Source of the DNA: Pseudomonas benzenivorans
GTDB taxonomy: Bacteria; Pseudomonadota; Gammaproteobacteria; Pseudomonadales; Pseudomonadaceae
Direction of reading: 5' to 3'
DNA: 64,000 bases
Assembly: GCF_900100495.1 (NCBI RefSeq)
Contig: NZ_FNCT01000012.1
Span: forward strand, 1-64,000
The notes under the pieces were generated by a model. That model was not told the DNA's origin, searched no databases, and saw only the letters and a list, made by a program, of their open reading frames with translations. Below, in pieces: positions 11,886-20,532 of the stretch (position 1 is its first letter; each line of letters begins with the position of its first letter). A program made the position numbers and the translations under genes.

Positions 11886-13800
11886 GGGACGACTCCGGGA
11901 CGGGCACGCCGGCGAGCAGCGCCAGGCTGAGGACGAAGGCGGTACCGCCGCTCTCCGGGTGGCGCACGCCGAGGCTGCCGCCGGCCGCGGCGGCGAGGCT
12001 GGCCGACAGGGTCAGGCCGAGGCCCAGGCCCTGCTCGCCGGGCTTGGTGGTGAAGAACGGCTCGAACAGGTGGCCGCGCAGTTCCGGGGCGATGCCCGGG
12101 CCGTTGTCGCGCACCTCCAGGCGGTAGCTGTCGCCCTCGGCTGCGCCGCTGAGCCAGAGGTGGCGCTCGGCCTGCGCGCCCATGGCGTCCAGGGCGTTGC
12201 CGATCAGGTTGACCAGGATCTGTTCCAGGCGGGTCTGGTCGATGCCCAGGCGGGTAGCGCCGGCGTAGGCGTGCTCGATCTGCGCCGGGCTGCGTTGCAG
12301 GCGCGGCTGCAGCAGCATCAGCGCGGCGTCCACCGCCTGGCCCAGGCTGGCCTGGCCGCTGTCGTCGCCGCGGCGGGCAAAAGAGCGCAAGCTGGCGGTG
12401 ATTCTGCCCATGCGGTCGACCAGCTCGCCGATGGTCTGCAGGTTGCTGCCGGCCACGTCGAGGGCGCCGCGCGCCAGGAAGCGCACGGTGTTGCCGGACA
12501 GGGTGCGCAGCGCCGCCAGCGGCTGGTTGAGCTCGTGGGCGATGCTGGTCGACATCTGCCCGATAACCGCCAGCTTGCCGGCCTGGACCAGTTCGTCCTG
12601 GGTCTGGCGCAGGTGCGCCTCGGTCTGCCGGCGCTCGCGGATCTCGGCCTTGAGCCGCTCGTTGCTGGCCGAGAGGTCGGCGGTGCGTTCGGCGATCCGC
12701 CGCTCCAGTTCGTTGTTGGCCCGCTGCAGCGCCTCGCGCGCGGCCAGGCGGGTGGCGATCACCTTGCGCCGCTGGTTCAGCGCCAGGCCGAGGAAGATCA
12801 GCAGCGCGCAGGCGCCGGCGGCCAGCAGGGCGTTGCCGATGGCCGCGCGGCGCTGGTCCTGCAGCGGCGTGAGCAGGGTCAGGCGCCAGGGCGTGTCGGC
12901 CAGCGCGCGGCTCTGCTCCAGGTAGTTGATCCGCCCCGGCGCCCGCCCGCTCGGCGCGGCGCTGGCGTAGCTGACCTGCTCGATGCCGTCGCCCAGCGGC
13001 GTGCGCGCCAGCGGCTGCAGCTCCTCCAGCGCCCACCAGTGGTACTGCAGGCTGCGCGCCAGGCGCTCGCGGGTGTTCGGCCCCAGCGCCTGGATGGCCT
13101 TGAGCCGCCGCGCCGGGTCGCTGGAAAGGATGATGATGCCGTTCTCGTCGCTGACGTAGGCCTCCAGGCGGGCGCGCTGCCAGCGCTGCTCGAGGGCGTC
13201 CAGGCGCACCTTGACCACCGCCACGCCGATGATCCGCTCGCCCTGGCGCAGGCCGTGGGCCAGGTAGTAGCCGGGCTCGCCGGTGGTGCTGCCGATGCCG
13301 TAGAAGCGCCCCGGCTTGCCCTGCACGGCGTCCTGGAAATAGGCGCGGAACGACAGGTCCTCGCCCAGATAGCTGCTCGGCTCGCGCCAGTTGCTGGTGG
13401 CCAGCACCCGCCCGGAGGTATCCAGCACGTAGGTGGCCAGGCTGCCGCTGCGGCCGTTAAGGCCCTCGAGGTAATCGTTGACCCGCTGCCGGCGGTAGTT
13501 GCTGGGCGTCTGCAGCAGGCGGCGGACGTCGTCGTTGAGCTCCAGCAGGCTGGGCAGGTAGTTGTACTTGGTGATCTCGCTTTCCACCGCGCGGGCGTTC
13601 AGCTCCAGCTGGCGTTCGCCGTCCTCGGCCAGGGCGCGGATGCCCGCCCGTTCGCTGAGGCGGTAGCCGGCATAGCCGCAGCCGAGCACCAGCGCGAGCA
13701 GCAGCAGGGACAGCAGCAGGTGGCGGAACAGGCGCGGTTTCACGGTCAGGGCAGGCGGCACGGCGCAGAGGCGGGCGGGGGGGCATTGCATCACAGTCAT
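11878..13800 (-). CDS. aauS: Sensor histidine kinase for acidic amino acids (AauS-like, DctB type)
   Basis: A 640-residue inner-membrane kinase. One membrane helix lies at about residues 27-47, a periplasmic sensing region of about 270 residues (double-Cache type, inferred from the DctB-like layout) follows, a second helix lies near 325-345, then a short coiled coil, the histidine phospho-acceptor in IAHELNQPLAA near residue 422, and an ATPase domain with DNGPGIAPE and GLGLGLTL motifs. It is translationally coupled to aauR by an eight-base overlap. Together they should sense external glutamate or aspartate and drive the neighbouring aat operon. The start is the ATG at 13800; a second in-frame ATG nine bases on is also possible. 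Confidence 0.83.
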
Positions 13801-13833
13801 CCGGTACTGGCCAGTTCCGCTGGGCGCCTCAAT

Positions 13834-13994
13834 GCGTAGGGGGCGCGGGGCCGCCTAGGCTGTGCGCACCGCTGGCGATGGGCAATTGGTGCGCACAGCG
13901 CACCCTACGAACGACAGAGCCGTAGGATGGGTTGAGCCTGCGATACCCATCAATACGGTCCGATGGGTATCGCTGCGCTCAAGCGCATCCTACG
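13834..13994. repeat. Two palindromic extragenic repeats between aatP and aauS
   Basis: A GTAGGG...CCCTAC unit (about 13834-13910, containing GGTGCGCACAGCGCACCC) is followed by a GTAGGATGGG...CATCCTAC unit (13921-13994) with a GATACCCATC/GATGGGTATC inner stem. They fill the gap between the transport operon and the regulatory pair and probably separate the two transcripts. Confidence 0.65.
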
Positions 13995-14003
13995 AGGTGG
14001 CGG

Positions 14004-14738
14004 TCAGTGCTGGAGGATCTTGGCGAGGAACTGCTGGGCGCGCTCGGAGCGGGCCGAGAGGTCGCCGAAGAAGGCTTCCTTGGGGCAGTCCTCGACTATC
14101 TTGCCGGCGTCCATGAAGATCACCCGGTCGGCGACCTTGCGCGCGAAGCCCATCTCGTGGGTCACGCACATCATGGTCATGCCCTCGTTGGCCAGCTGCA
14201 CCATGACGTCGAGCACCTCGTTGACCATCTCCGGGTCGAGCGCCGAGGTCGGTTCGTCGAACAGCATCACCACCGGGTCCATGGCCAGCGCGCGGGCGAT
14301 CGCCACGCGCTGCTGCTGGCCGCCGGACAGCTGCCCCGGGTGCTTGTGCGCGTGGGCGGCCAGGCCGACCCGCTCGAGCAGGGCCAGGCCCTTCTTGCTG
14401 GCCTCGGCCTTGCTGCGGCCGAGCACCTTGACCTGGGCGATGCACAGGTTCTCGGTGATGGAGAGGTGCGGGAACAGCTCGAAGTGCTGGAACACCATGC
14501 CGACCCGCGAGCGCAGCTTGGGCAGGTCGGTCTTCTTGTCGGCGATCGAAGTCTCATCGACCACGATGTCGCCCTTCTGGAACGGTTCCAGGGCGTTGAC
14601 GCACTTGATCAGGGTCGACTTGCCCGAGCCGGACGGCCCGCACACCACCACCACCTCGCCCTTCTTCACCTCGGTGCTGCAGTCGCTCAGCACCTGGAAG
14701 TCCCCGTACCACTTGTTGACGTTCTGGATAGAGATCAT
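14004..14738 (-). CDS. aatP: Acidic amino acid ABC transporter, ATP-binding protein
   Basis: A 244-residue cytoplasmic ATPase of the polar amino acid transport group (GltL/GlnQ-like). Walker A is GPSGSGKST near residues 33-41, the signature LSGGQQQRVAIARAL near 136-150, Walker B VMLFDEPTSALD near 157-168, and an H-loop VTHEMGFA near 193-200. Its ATG overlaps the aatM stop (ATGA), so the genes are translationally coupled. It powers import of glutamate and aspartate delivered by AatJ. It is the last gene of the aatJQMP operon, followed by repeats and then the regulator pair. Specificity is inferred from gene order and the linked aauSR genes. Confidence 0.9.
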   Translation of the reverse strand: MISIQNVNKWYGDFQVLSDCSTEVKKGEVVVVCGPSGSGKSTLIKCVNALEPFQKGDIVVDETSIADKKTDLPKLRSRVGMVFQHFELFPHLSITENLCIAQVKVLGRSKAEASKKGLALLERVGLAAHAHKHPGQLSGGQQQRVAIARALAMDPVVMLFDEPTSALDPEMVNEVLDVMVQLANEGMTMMCVTHEMGFARKVADRVIFMDAGKIVEDCPKEAFFGDLSARSERAQQFLAKILQH

Positions 14739-15400
14739 ACGGCTAACCTTTTTTGCAGATGCTTGACCAGCTGCGAGGCGGCGAAGCTGAGGGTGAAGTA
14801 GACCAGGCCGGCGAAGATCAGGAACTCATGGGCCTGGCCGATGATGTCGCCGCGCGAGCGGGCGGCGTTGAGGAAGTCCATCAGGCCGACGGTGTAGACC
14901 AGCGAGGTGTCCTGGAACAGGATGATGCTCTGCTGCAGCAGCAGCGGGGTCATCTTGCGGAACGCCTGCGGCAGGATGATCAGGCGCATGCTCTGCGCGT
15001 AGGTCATGCCGAGCGCCGAGGCGGCGCCCATCTGGCCCCTGGGGATGGCCTGGATGCCAGCGCGGACGATCTCGCAGAAGTAGGCCGCCTCGAACATCAC
15101 GAAGGCCACCAGGCAGGAGGCGAAGGCGCCCACCGGGGTGTCCTCGCCGGTGATCCAGCGCAGGATGAACGGCACCGCGAAGTAGAACCAGGTGATCACC
15201 AGCAGCAGCGGGATCGAGCGGAAGTAGTTGACGTAGGTGGCGGCGAAGTTGGCCAGCAGCTTGTTCGGCGACAGCCGCAGCAGCGCCAGCAGGGTGCCCA
15301 GCAGCACACCGCCGAGCACGCCCAGCGCCATCAGCTTGAGGGTCATCCACAGGCCGTCGGCCAGCCCCGGCAGCGCCGGGATGATTGCGGAAAAGTCCAT
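14735..15400 (-). CDS. aatM: Acidic amino acid ABC transporter permease
   Basis: A 221-residue inner-membrane permease of the HisMQ/GltK type, with about five hydrophobic segments and the EAA-like loop GQMGAASALGMT that contacts the ATPase. The start ATG at 15400 gives MDFSAIIPALPGLADG, the usual N-terminus; the in-frame open region upstream is only the antiparallel reading of aatQ. It overlaps aatQ upstream and aatP downstream by a few bases. With AatQ it forms the heterodimeric channel. Confidence 0.9.
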   Translation of the reverse strand: MDFSAIIPALPGLADGLWMTLKLMALGVLGGVLLGTLLALLRLSPNKLLANFAATYVNYFRSIPLLLVITWFYFAVPFILRWITGEDTPVGAFASCLVAFVMFEAAYFCEIVRAGIQAIPRGQMGAASALGMTYAQSMRLIILPQAFRKMTPLLLQQSIILFQDTSLVYTVGLMDFLNAARSRGDIIGQAHEFLIFAGLVYFTLSFAASQLVKHLQKRLAV

Positions 15401-16146
15401 CACTTGCCTCCTACGGCGATCAGCCCGGGCACCGCGACCTTCTTCTCCACCGTGCGCATCAGCATCATCAGCGTCATGTTCAGGGTGAAGTAGATCAGCG
15501 TGGCCAGGGTGAAGGCCTCGAACAGGTTGGCGCTGAACTCGGCGGTCTGCTTGGTCTGCGCCAGCAGCTCCATCAGGCCGATCAAGGACGCCACCGAGGA
15601 GTTCTTGAAGATGTTGAGGAACTCGCTGGTCAGCGGCGGGATGACGATGCGCAGCGCCTGCGGCAGCAGCACCTCGCGGTAGATCTGCGGCAGGCGAAAG
15701 CCCATGGCGTAGCCGGCGGCGATCTGGCCCTTGGGCAGCGCCTGGATGCCGGTGCGCACCTGCTCGCAGACCCGCGCGGCGGTGAACAGGCCGAGGCAGA
15801 CCACCACGCTCAGGTAGGCCGAGGTGGCCGGCGCCAGGTCCTGCTTGAACCACAGCTCCAGCGGCTCGGGCAGCAGGTCCGGCACCAGGAAGTACCAGAG
15901 AAACAGCTGCACCAGCAGCGGCACGTTGCGGAAGATTTCCACGTAGGCGGTGGCGACGCCGGCCAGCCAGCGGTTCGGCACGGTGCGCAGCACGCCGAGC
16001 AGGGTGCCGAGCAGCAGGGCGATCACCCAGCCGGCCAGGGCGATGGCGATGGTCCAGCCCAGGCCGGTGATGAACCATTCCAGGTAGATCTCGCTGCCGA
16101 TGCCGGTGGACTTGAAGAAGATGCCCCAGTCCCAGTTGTAATTCAT
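15400..16146 (-). CDS. aatQ: Acidic amino acid ABC transporter permease
   Basis: A 248-residue partner permease of the GltJ type, with an N-terminal NWDWGIFFKSTGIG segment typical of this subunit, about five membrane helices and an EAA loop (GQIAAGYAMGFRL). Its TGA overlaps the aatM ATG. It lies 204 bases downstream of aatJ; that gap contains a palindromic repeat and a hairpin, which should reduce permease expression relative to the binding protein. Confidence 0.9.
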   Translation of the reverse strand: MNYNWDWGIFFKSTGIGSEIYLEWFITGLGWTIAIALAGWVIALLLGTLLGVLRTVPNRWLAGVATAYVEIFRNVPLLVQLFLWYFLVPDLLPEPLELWFKQDLAPATSAYLSVVVCLGLFTAARVCEQVRTGIQALPKGQIAAGYAMGFRLPQIYREVLLPQALRIVIPPLTSEFLNIFKNSSVASLIGLMELLAQTKQTAEFSANLFEAFTLATLIYFTLNMTLMMLMRTVEKKVAVPGLIAVGGK

Positions 16147-16234
16147 GCGGGTTTCCCCTCGGGTGTCACTGTGGGTTGGACGGGGCCGGGCGTGCGCGGT
16201 TGGCGCAGGTGCCCCGATCCAGCGGGAGAAAGAC

Positions 16235-16341
16235 GTAGGGCGGGTGAAACCCGCCAGATCCGTCGGTCACGGTTGTGCTGGCGAGTTGGCGGGTTGCACC
16301 CGCCCTACGCTGGCTGCCCCGGCTCTCGTGAAGCCGGGGCA
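16235..16341 (-). repeat. Palindromic repeat and hairpin between aatJ and aatQ
   Basis: GTAGGGCGGGTG/CACCCGCCCTAC inverted repeat at 16235-16309, then a 10-bp perfect TGCCCCGGCT stem at 16315-16341, ten bases past the aatJ stop. Without a U-tract it is a plausible intercistronic stabiliser that keeps binding-protein mRNA above permease mRNA. Confidence 0.6.
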
Positions 16342-16350
16342 GGGTCACCG

Positions 16351-17265
16351 TCAGAGCTGCTCGGCAGCCTTGTCGGTGGGCTTGGCGATGAGCTTCTTCA
16401 GCTCGGCGCTCATGGGGAAGTTGAGGTTCAGGCCCTTCGGCGGGATCGGCTGCATGAACCACTTGTCGTAGATCGCCGTGACTTCGCCGGACTGGTAGGT
16501 GGCGGCAATGGCGCCGTCGACCACCTGCTTGAACGCCGGGTCGCCCTTGCGCAGCATGCAACCGTAGATCTCGAACGACTGCGGGGTGCCGACCACGGCC
16601 CAGTCGGCCGGCTGCTTGGCCTTGGCCATTTCGCCGTAGAGCAGGGCGTCGTCCATCATGAAGGCCAGGGCGCGGCCGGACTCGAGCATCAGGAACGACT
16701 CGCCATGGTCCTTGGCCGAGATGATGTTCATGCCCATCTGCTGCTTGGCGTTCATGACCTTCAGCAGGCGTTCGGAGGTGGTGCCGGCGGTGGTCACCAC
16801 GTTCTTGCCCTTGAGGTCGGCGAAGTCGGCGACGCCGGAGGTCTTCTTGGTCAGCAGGCGGGTGCCCACCTCGAAGATGCCCACCGAGAAGTCCACCTGC
16901 TGCTGGCGTTCGACGTTGTTGGTGGTGGAGCCGCACTCCAGGTCGACGGTGCCGTTCTGCACCAGCGGGATGCGGGTCTGCGAGGTCACCAGGTTGTAGC
17001 GCACCTTCAGCTCGGGCATCGCCAGCTGTTGCTTGATCGCCTCGACCACCTTCAGCTGCAGGTCATGGGAGAAGCCCACCGGCTGCTGCGGGCTGTCACC
17101 GAAATAGGAGAAGGGGATGGAGGCGTCGCGGTGGCCGAGGACGATGGTGCCGGTCTCCTTGATCTTCTTCAGGGTGCCGGTCAGCTCTTCGGCCAGCGCC
17201 GGGGTGCTGAGCAGGGTGGCGGCCAGGGCGACGGCGACGGCGCGGGAAAGCGTGCTCTTGATCAT
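16351..17265 (-). CDS. aatJ: Glutamate/aspartate periplasmic binding protein
   Basis: A 304-residue family-3 solute-binding protein (GltI/AatJ-like) with a Sec signal cleaved near residue 26 (STPALAEE), a GTIVLGHRDASIPFSY ligand-pocket start, and the VDFSVGIFEVGTRLL and AKDHGESFLMLESGRA segments of the GltI group. The ATG at 17265 is used; a GTG twelve bases upstream is in frame but lies in the ribosome-site region. It is the first gene of aatJQMP, preceded by a canonical sigma-54 promoter and AauR-type operators. It binds acidic amino acids and possibly their amides for import. Confidence 0.9.
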   Translation of the reverse strand: MIKSTLSRAVAVALAATLLSTPALAEELTGTLKKIKETGTIVLGHRDASIPFSYFGDSPQQPVGFSHDLQLKVVEAIKQQLAMPELKVRYNLVTSQTRIPLVQNGTVDLECGSTTNNVERQQQVDFSVGIFEVGTRLLTKKTSGVADFADLKGKNVVTTAGTTSERLLKVMNAKQQMGMNIISAKDHGESFLMLESGRALAFMMDDALLYGEMAKAKQPADWAVVGTPQSFEIYGCMLRKGDPAFKQVVDGAIAATYQSGEVTAIYDKWFMQPIPPKGLNLNFPMSAELKKLIAKPTDKAAEQL

Positions 17266-17352
17266 GCGAATTCTCACTGTTGTTGTTATCGGGCTGGCCG
17301 GCCGGATCGGCCCGGCGGCGGGGAAGGCGCGCGGCCTTCCTGCAGTGAGTTA

Positions 17353-17369
17353 GAGCAGGGAGCGTGCCA
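17353..17369 (-). promoter_or_regulatory. Sigma-54 promoter of aatJQMP
   Basis: On the minus strand the site reads TGGCACGCTCCCTGCT, with the -24 GG and -12 GC exactly ten bases apart, a full match to the core consensus. Transcription should start near 17343, leaving about 75 bases of leader before aatJ. Confidence 0.85.
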
Positions 17370-17455
17370 GGCTTTTTCTGGTCGCATTTTTTTTATAAGT
17401 TATTGAAAATAAAGGACTAAATATTTTAGTTCGGAACTGGCGCAGCGTTTCGGTG

Positions 17456-17500
17456 TTCGCCTTGGCGAACAAGCGCGGGTTGCCCATTCGGAAAACCGAA
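17456..17500. promoter_or_regulatory. Two phased AauR-type operators upstream of aatJ
   Basis: TTCGGAAAACCGAA (17487-17500) fits the TTCGG-N4-CCGAA motif reported for AauR in P. putida. TTCGCCTTGGCGAA (17456-17469) differs by one symmetric change. Their centres are 31 bases apart, three helical turns. They lie about 115-155 bases upstream of the predicted start, normal for a sigma-54 activator. Confidence 0.75.
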
Positions 17501-17761
17501 CGGATCGGGCGGCACGGCATACTCCCGGTTGGCGCGCAACAGGTCGCAGACAATCCAGTGGCCTGATCGGTTAATTCGCTTAGCCATGGACTCGAGCCTG
17601 CCTGTGCCTTGTAGGAGGCGCGCCCCGCGGCGAACGCAGCCCGCAGGGCTGCCAGGTTGTTGCCATGCCTGGGTAGACTCGTAGGCGGCCCCGCCCACCC
17701 ACCACAGCACCGTAGGGTGGAATACGGCGAAGCCTTTTCCACCCCACCTATCCAGGCGCGG
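17501..17761. other. Intergenic region between the aat control sites and the esterase
   Basis: No supported gene. Near 17712-17745 it holds a GTAGGGTGGAAT...TTTTCCACC palindromic repeat, directly downstream of the minus-strand esterase gene. Confidence 0.5.
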
Positions 17762-18721
17762 CTACTGGGTCAGGGCGAAGGCCGTCTCCTGGGCGAAGAT
17801 GGCGTGCACCGTCCGGGTCGGGTGGATGCCGTCCCAGAACAGGAAGTCGTCGGCGGACTTGCAGCTGAATGGCGGCACCTCGGGGGTGACGCAGGCGGCC
17901 TCCACCTCGCTCAGGCCGAAGGCCTGCGGATCGTCTACCAGCTCGCCGACCTTCTGATACAGGTCCAGCCGGGCGATCTCGATCCCGGGCAGCCCTTCCA
18001 GGCTCGCCAGCAGACCTTCCAGGCCGGCGTTGAACGACTGCGAGAGAAACTCGGCCGCCTGCGCCGCGCCCGGGTTGAAGGTGTCGAGCAGGCGCACGGC
18101 GGGCGTCAGCCCGAGGTTGGGCCCGTTGGCGACCAGGAAGTGCCGGGCACCGGCCGCGTACAAGGCATCGAGGTTGGCGCCGATGGCGGCCAGCGCATCG
18201 GCGATCACGGCGGCGCCGCCCGGACCAGCCGCCAGGGCATCGCGGATGTCGTTGCCGCCCATCTCCACCACGTACAGCGCATCGGCCGGCGCCACGCCGC
18301 CGACGTCGCCGAGGAAGCCGTCGACCTGCACCGACAGGTCGAAGCTGGTCCCGTCCTGACGCGCCCGGGCGCCGCCCACCGCGTAGTTGCTGGCGCCGAG
18401 GTTGGCGCCGACGAAGGCCGGGCGCACGCTGGCGGCCAGCCCCAGCGGCCGGGCGAACTGCTCGATCCAGGTGGCGCCGTTGCTGAAGTGGTGGCCGCCG
18501 CTGGCATAGGGCGCGTCCGGCACCAGCAGCGCGTCCAGGTTGGCGTAGGGCGGCGTCGATTGGCGCCGGGTCAGGGCGAAGGCGTTGCCGGGATCGGACA
18601 GGCTGGTGCCGAACACCACGATGCGGCTGAACGCCACTTGCGCCGTCGCCCAGTCGGGCGCCAGCAGGGCGAGCGCCAGCAGACCTGCCAGCGCCCATCT
18701 GTGGGTCGATATCGCGTTCAT
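17762..18721 (-). CDS. Secreted SGNH/GDSL-family esterase or lipase
   Basis: A 319-residue hydrolase of the phospholipase/lecithinase/hemolysin-like GDSL group. A Sec signal (cleavage after WATA, about residue 27) is followed by block I FGTSLSDPGN with the nucleophile S40 (Thr replaces the usual Asp of GDSL), block III GGNDIRD, and block V WDGIHPT with the catalytic Asp-His pair. There is no C-terminal autotransporter barrel, so it is not an EstA-type protein; it ends after the catalytic domain. The start at 18721 has an AGGG ribosome site and gives the signal peptide. It should hydrolyse ester lipids outside the cytoplasm; the T2SS encoded further along could export it, which is only a guess. 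Confidence 0.85.
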   Translation of the reverse strand: MNAISTHRWALAGLLALALLAPDWATAQVAFSRIVVFGTSLSDPGNAFALTRRQSTPPYANLDALLVPDAPYASGGHHFSNGATWIEQFARPLGLAASVRPAFVGANLGASNYAVGGARARQDGTSFDLSVQVDGFLGDVGGVAPADALYVVEMGGNDIRDALAAGPGGAAVIADALAAIGANLDALYAAGARHFLVANGPNLGLTPAVRLLDTFNPGAAQAAEFLSQSFNAGLEGLLASLEGLPGIEIARLDLYQKVGELVDDPQAFGLSEVEAACVTPEVPPFSCKSADDFLFWDGIHPTRTVHAIFAQETAFALTQ

Positions 18722-18925
18722 TGCAGATGCCCTCGATACAGAAAGGTTGGCCCCCCGAGCAAGCAAGTCGACTTCCACGGCAAGTTGTTGCATGCAGATT
18801 TCAGCGTAGTTGAGCGCAGGCCCCGGTTGGCGCGGGCGGGATGGCCGTTGGTCGAGCGGGGCGGTGGGCTGCTCGTGAAGTACAGCGGGGCGGTCGCAAG
18901 CGGGAGAAGGACTGTCATGCAAAGC

Positions 18926-18970
18926 TAAAGGGGTTGGAGTGAATTATTTTTATTCACTCCAACCCCTTTA
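18926..18970. terminator. Perfect 19-bp hairpin abutting cassette islet B
   Basis: TAAAGGGGTTGGAGTGAAT (18926-18944) and its exact complement (18952-18970) flank a seven-base T-rich loop. It ends one base before the shared islet sequence begins at 18971. It lies just past the end of the leftward cassette genes, where a terminator is expected. Confidence 0.6.
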
Positions 18971-19054
18971 TCCGAATGCAACTGCGCTGACGGCAGGGTT
19001 GGAAAAGCTACTTCTCACTGCTTGTGGGGAGAGTCCATATACCAGTTGTTAGGG
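18971..19054 (-). other. Putative terminal attC-like site of cassette islet B
   Basis: On the minus strand it opens with CCCTAAC (plus 19048-19054), complementary to the GTTAGGG where this cassette starts (plus CCCTAAC at 19783-19789). The rest matches 6021-6106 closely, including the 20-base block CTTGTGGGGAGAGTCCATAT. The core differs from islet A while the rest is shared, as expected if the core belongs to each cassette. Confidence 0.6.
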
Positions 19055-19058
19055 GATT

Positions 19059-19757
19059 TCATAGCTCAATTACACGAACCTTGCGTTTTTTATCTTTTGA
19101 CTCACGCCATACCATTACACGAAACTGTTGTCCAATAGGTTGCTCTGGCTTAGGCGTAGGTATTCGTGGCTTTTTATTTATAACCTGTTGGGGTGCTTTA
19201 TTTTCGATTTCACTTAAAGGTAATTTTAGCTGCTTTGCAAGTGTGGGCGTATTTTCGAACGATGTTTTGAGTTCGCTCATGAAATTTGGTTCGGACCCTG
19301 CATTTTCTCCAAATAGTGCTTCAGCCTCTATCATGGCTTGTTCTGCAGTTATTTTTCCCCGCTGAACTTTTACGAATAGCCTATTTAGTTGGCCCAGCGA
19401 CCCACTGTGCTTTTTTATTTGTGGTTTAGCTTTACTGCTTGGAAATGGGGCAGTTGCATGAGTCGCTAGATAGTCACTTGCAGCACTAATTTGACCCTGA
19501 ATGGTTTGGGCTCCAGACATGAATGAACCATACTGGCCAATGCCTATATAAAGCGCATAAAGGTATGCAGCAATTTTTGCATTGACCTTTATTGAGCCTT
19601 CTTCAATTTCGAGAACTAATGCGTAATCAGGGATTTTTAGAACTTGCCCAATATAGGATTCCCACTCATCAAATAAATTTGTTGAGTAGCGCTCAAACTC
19701 ATCCCGGGGCAAGCTCGGTACGTCGATGTATAAGTCTGTTCCCCCGAGATCGATCAT
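19059..19757 (-). CDS. Hypothetical cassette-borne protein
   Basis: A 232-residue protein with low-GC codon use unlike its neighbours. It begins MIDLGGTDLYIDVPSL. A mildly hydrophobic stretch (about residues 60-80, IAAYLYALYIGIGQYG) is followed by a Lys/Pro-rich linker (about 190-215) and a basic C-terminus (RESKDKKRKVRVIEL). I do not recognise the family. It is the second of two genes in the islet, read leftward, and stands between complementary CCCTAAC cores. Confidence 0.72.
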   Translation of the reverse strand: MIDLGGTDLYIDVPSLPRDEFERYSTNLFDEWESYIGQVLKIPDYALVLEIEEGSIKVNAKIAAYLYALYIGIGQYGSFMSGAQTIQGQISAASDYLATHATAPFPSSKAKPQIKKHSGSLGQLNRLFVKVQRGKITAEQAMIEAEALFGENAGSEPNFMSELKTSFENTPTLAKQLKLPLSEIENKAPQQVINKKPRIPTPKPEQPIGQQFRVMVWRESKDKKRKVRVIEL

Positions 19758-19782
19758 GCTTCATCCATTTTATGCAGAAATT

Positions 19783-19880
19783 CCCTAACGCCTCAAACAC
19801 CGGCTTGGTGAAGTTGGCAGCTTTTTTGGAACATAAAAGGTGACAGCTTTACCAAGTCCGCGTGCTTTGACTTGTTATGC
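19783..19880 (-). other. Integron attC recombination site between two cassettes
   Basis: A 98-base site. On the minus strand it runs from R'' GCATAAC to R' GTTAGGG. The arms pair in the attC manner: TAAC-N3-TCAAAGCAC-N2-GGACTTGGT on one side, against TAAC-N3-TCAAACACCGGCTTGGT read from the other, with one extra base on one side and a variable centre. The outer cores, paired arms and extrahelical base are what define attC. Its GCATAAC core also carries the stop codon of the upstream gene. Confidence 0.82.
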
Positions 19881-20360
19881 GCTTTGTTTAACACTAGTTG
19901 CGCTCATTCGTTTGCGTACAACGGTAAAGATAATTGATGCAATAAGTGATCCTGCGATACCTAGCAAAAAACCTATGCCACGTTCAAGCCAAACGCTTGA
20001 CCTCTCTTTCTCTGCTTGCAACTTTAATATTGCTTCAACCACTTGCCTATCTGCCTGAACTACTGGCTCAAGCTTTTTTCTTTCATTTTCTAAGTTTTGC
20101 AATGTATCCCTTGATGCTTCCAATTGTTTTTGCTGCTGAGAAACAAATTCAGCTAAATCTTTAACGCTATTTTGTATGCCAGCTAGTCTTTCAACTTGTT
20201 TTTCATAGGTTAGATTTTGCTCTCGTTCAAGGTCTTTCTCACGCTTTTCGTAGAATGACATAGAAGCAGCCACTATCGACATGATGATAGCAAATGCAAA
20301 CTTGACCTTTTCCTTATCGGTGAATGCTAAAAATTTCCAAACCTTGTTTATCACTGGCAT
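19875..20360 (-). CDS. Hypothetical membrane-anchored coiled-coil protein (cassette-borne)
   Basis: A 161-residue protein with a hydrophobic segment at about residues 18-37 (FAFAIIMSIVAASM), a long Lys/Glu/Gln-rich coiled coil at about 38-120, and a second membrane helix at about 126-147 (GIGFLLGIAGSLIASIIF). A helical domain between two membrane anchors is thus expected. A+T-rich. Its TAA stop lies within the attC core at 19874-19880, and its start lies 22 bases inside the GTTATGC core (plus 20382-20388). I do not recognise a family. It could be a membrane-stress or phage-defence accessory protein, but nothing shows this directly. Confidence 0.75.
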   Translation of the reverse strand: MPVINKVWKFLAFTDKEKVKFAFAIIMSIVAASMSFYEKREKDLEREQNLTYEKQVERLAGIQNSVKDLAEFVSQQQKQLEASRDTLQNLENERKKLEPVVQADRQVVEAILKLQAEKERSSVWLERGIGFLLGIAGSLIASIIFTVVRKRMSATSVKQSA

Positions 20361-20381
20361 TTAGTACTTTCCATATTTTGC

Positions 20382-20532
20382 GCATAACAGTGATTAGATG
20401 GAGCCCTTCGTTAATTCGATGCGAGAGAATTCCGCATAACATTCGCCAGCATTCCCGTTACGCCGGCAAAAAAACTTTTCCGAGCAGTCACTTGGCCTAG
20501 CCGCCAAAGCCAGCTGCGTATTCGCTTGGCTT
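20382..20532 (-). repeat. Cassette start core and 151-bp flank shared with islet A
   Basis: GCATAAC (20382-20388) is the complement of the first cassette's opening GTTATGC. The 151 bases from here align loosely with 6512-6661 (shared AACAGTGATTAGA, GAATTCC and TCGCTTGGCTT). A second GCATAAC at 20440-20446 inside it could be a further core site. It may be a remnant of the recombination platform upstream of both arrays. Confidence 0.55.
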
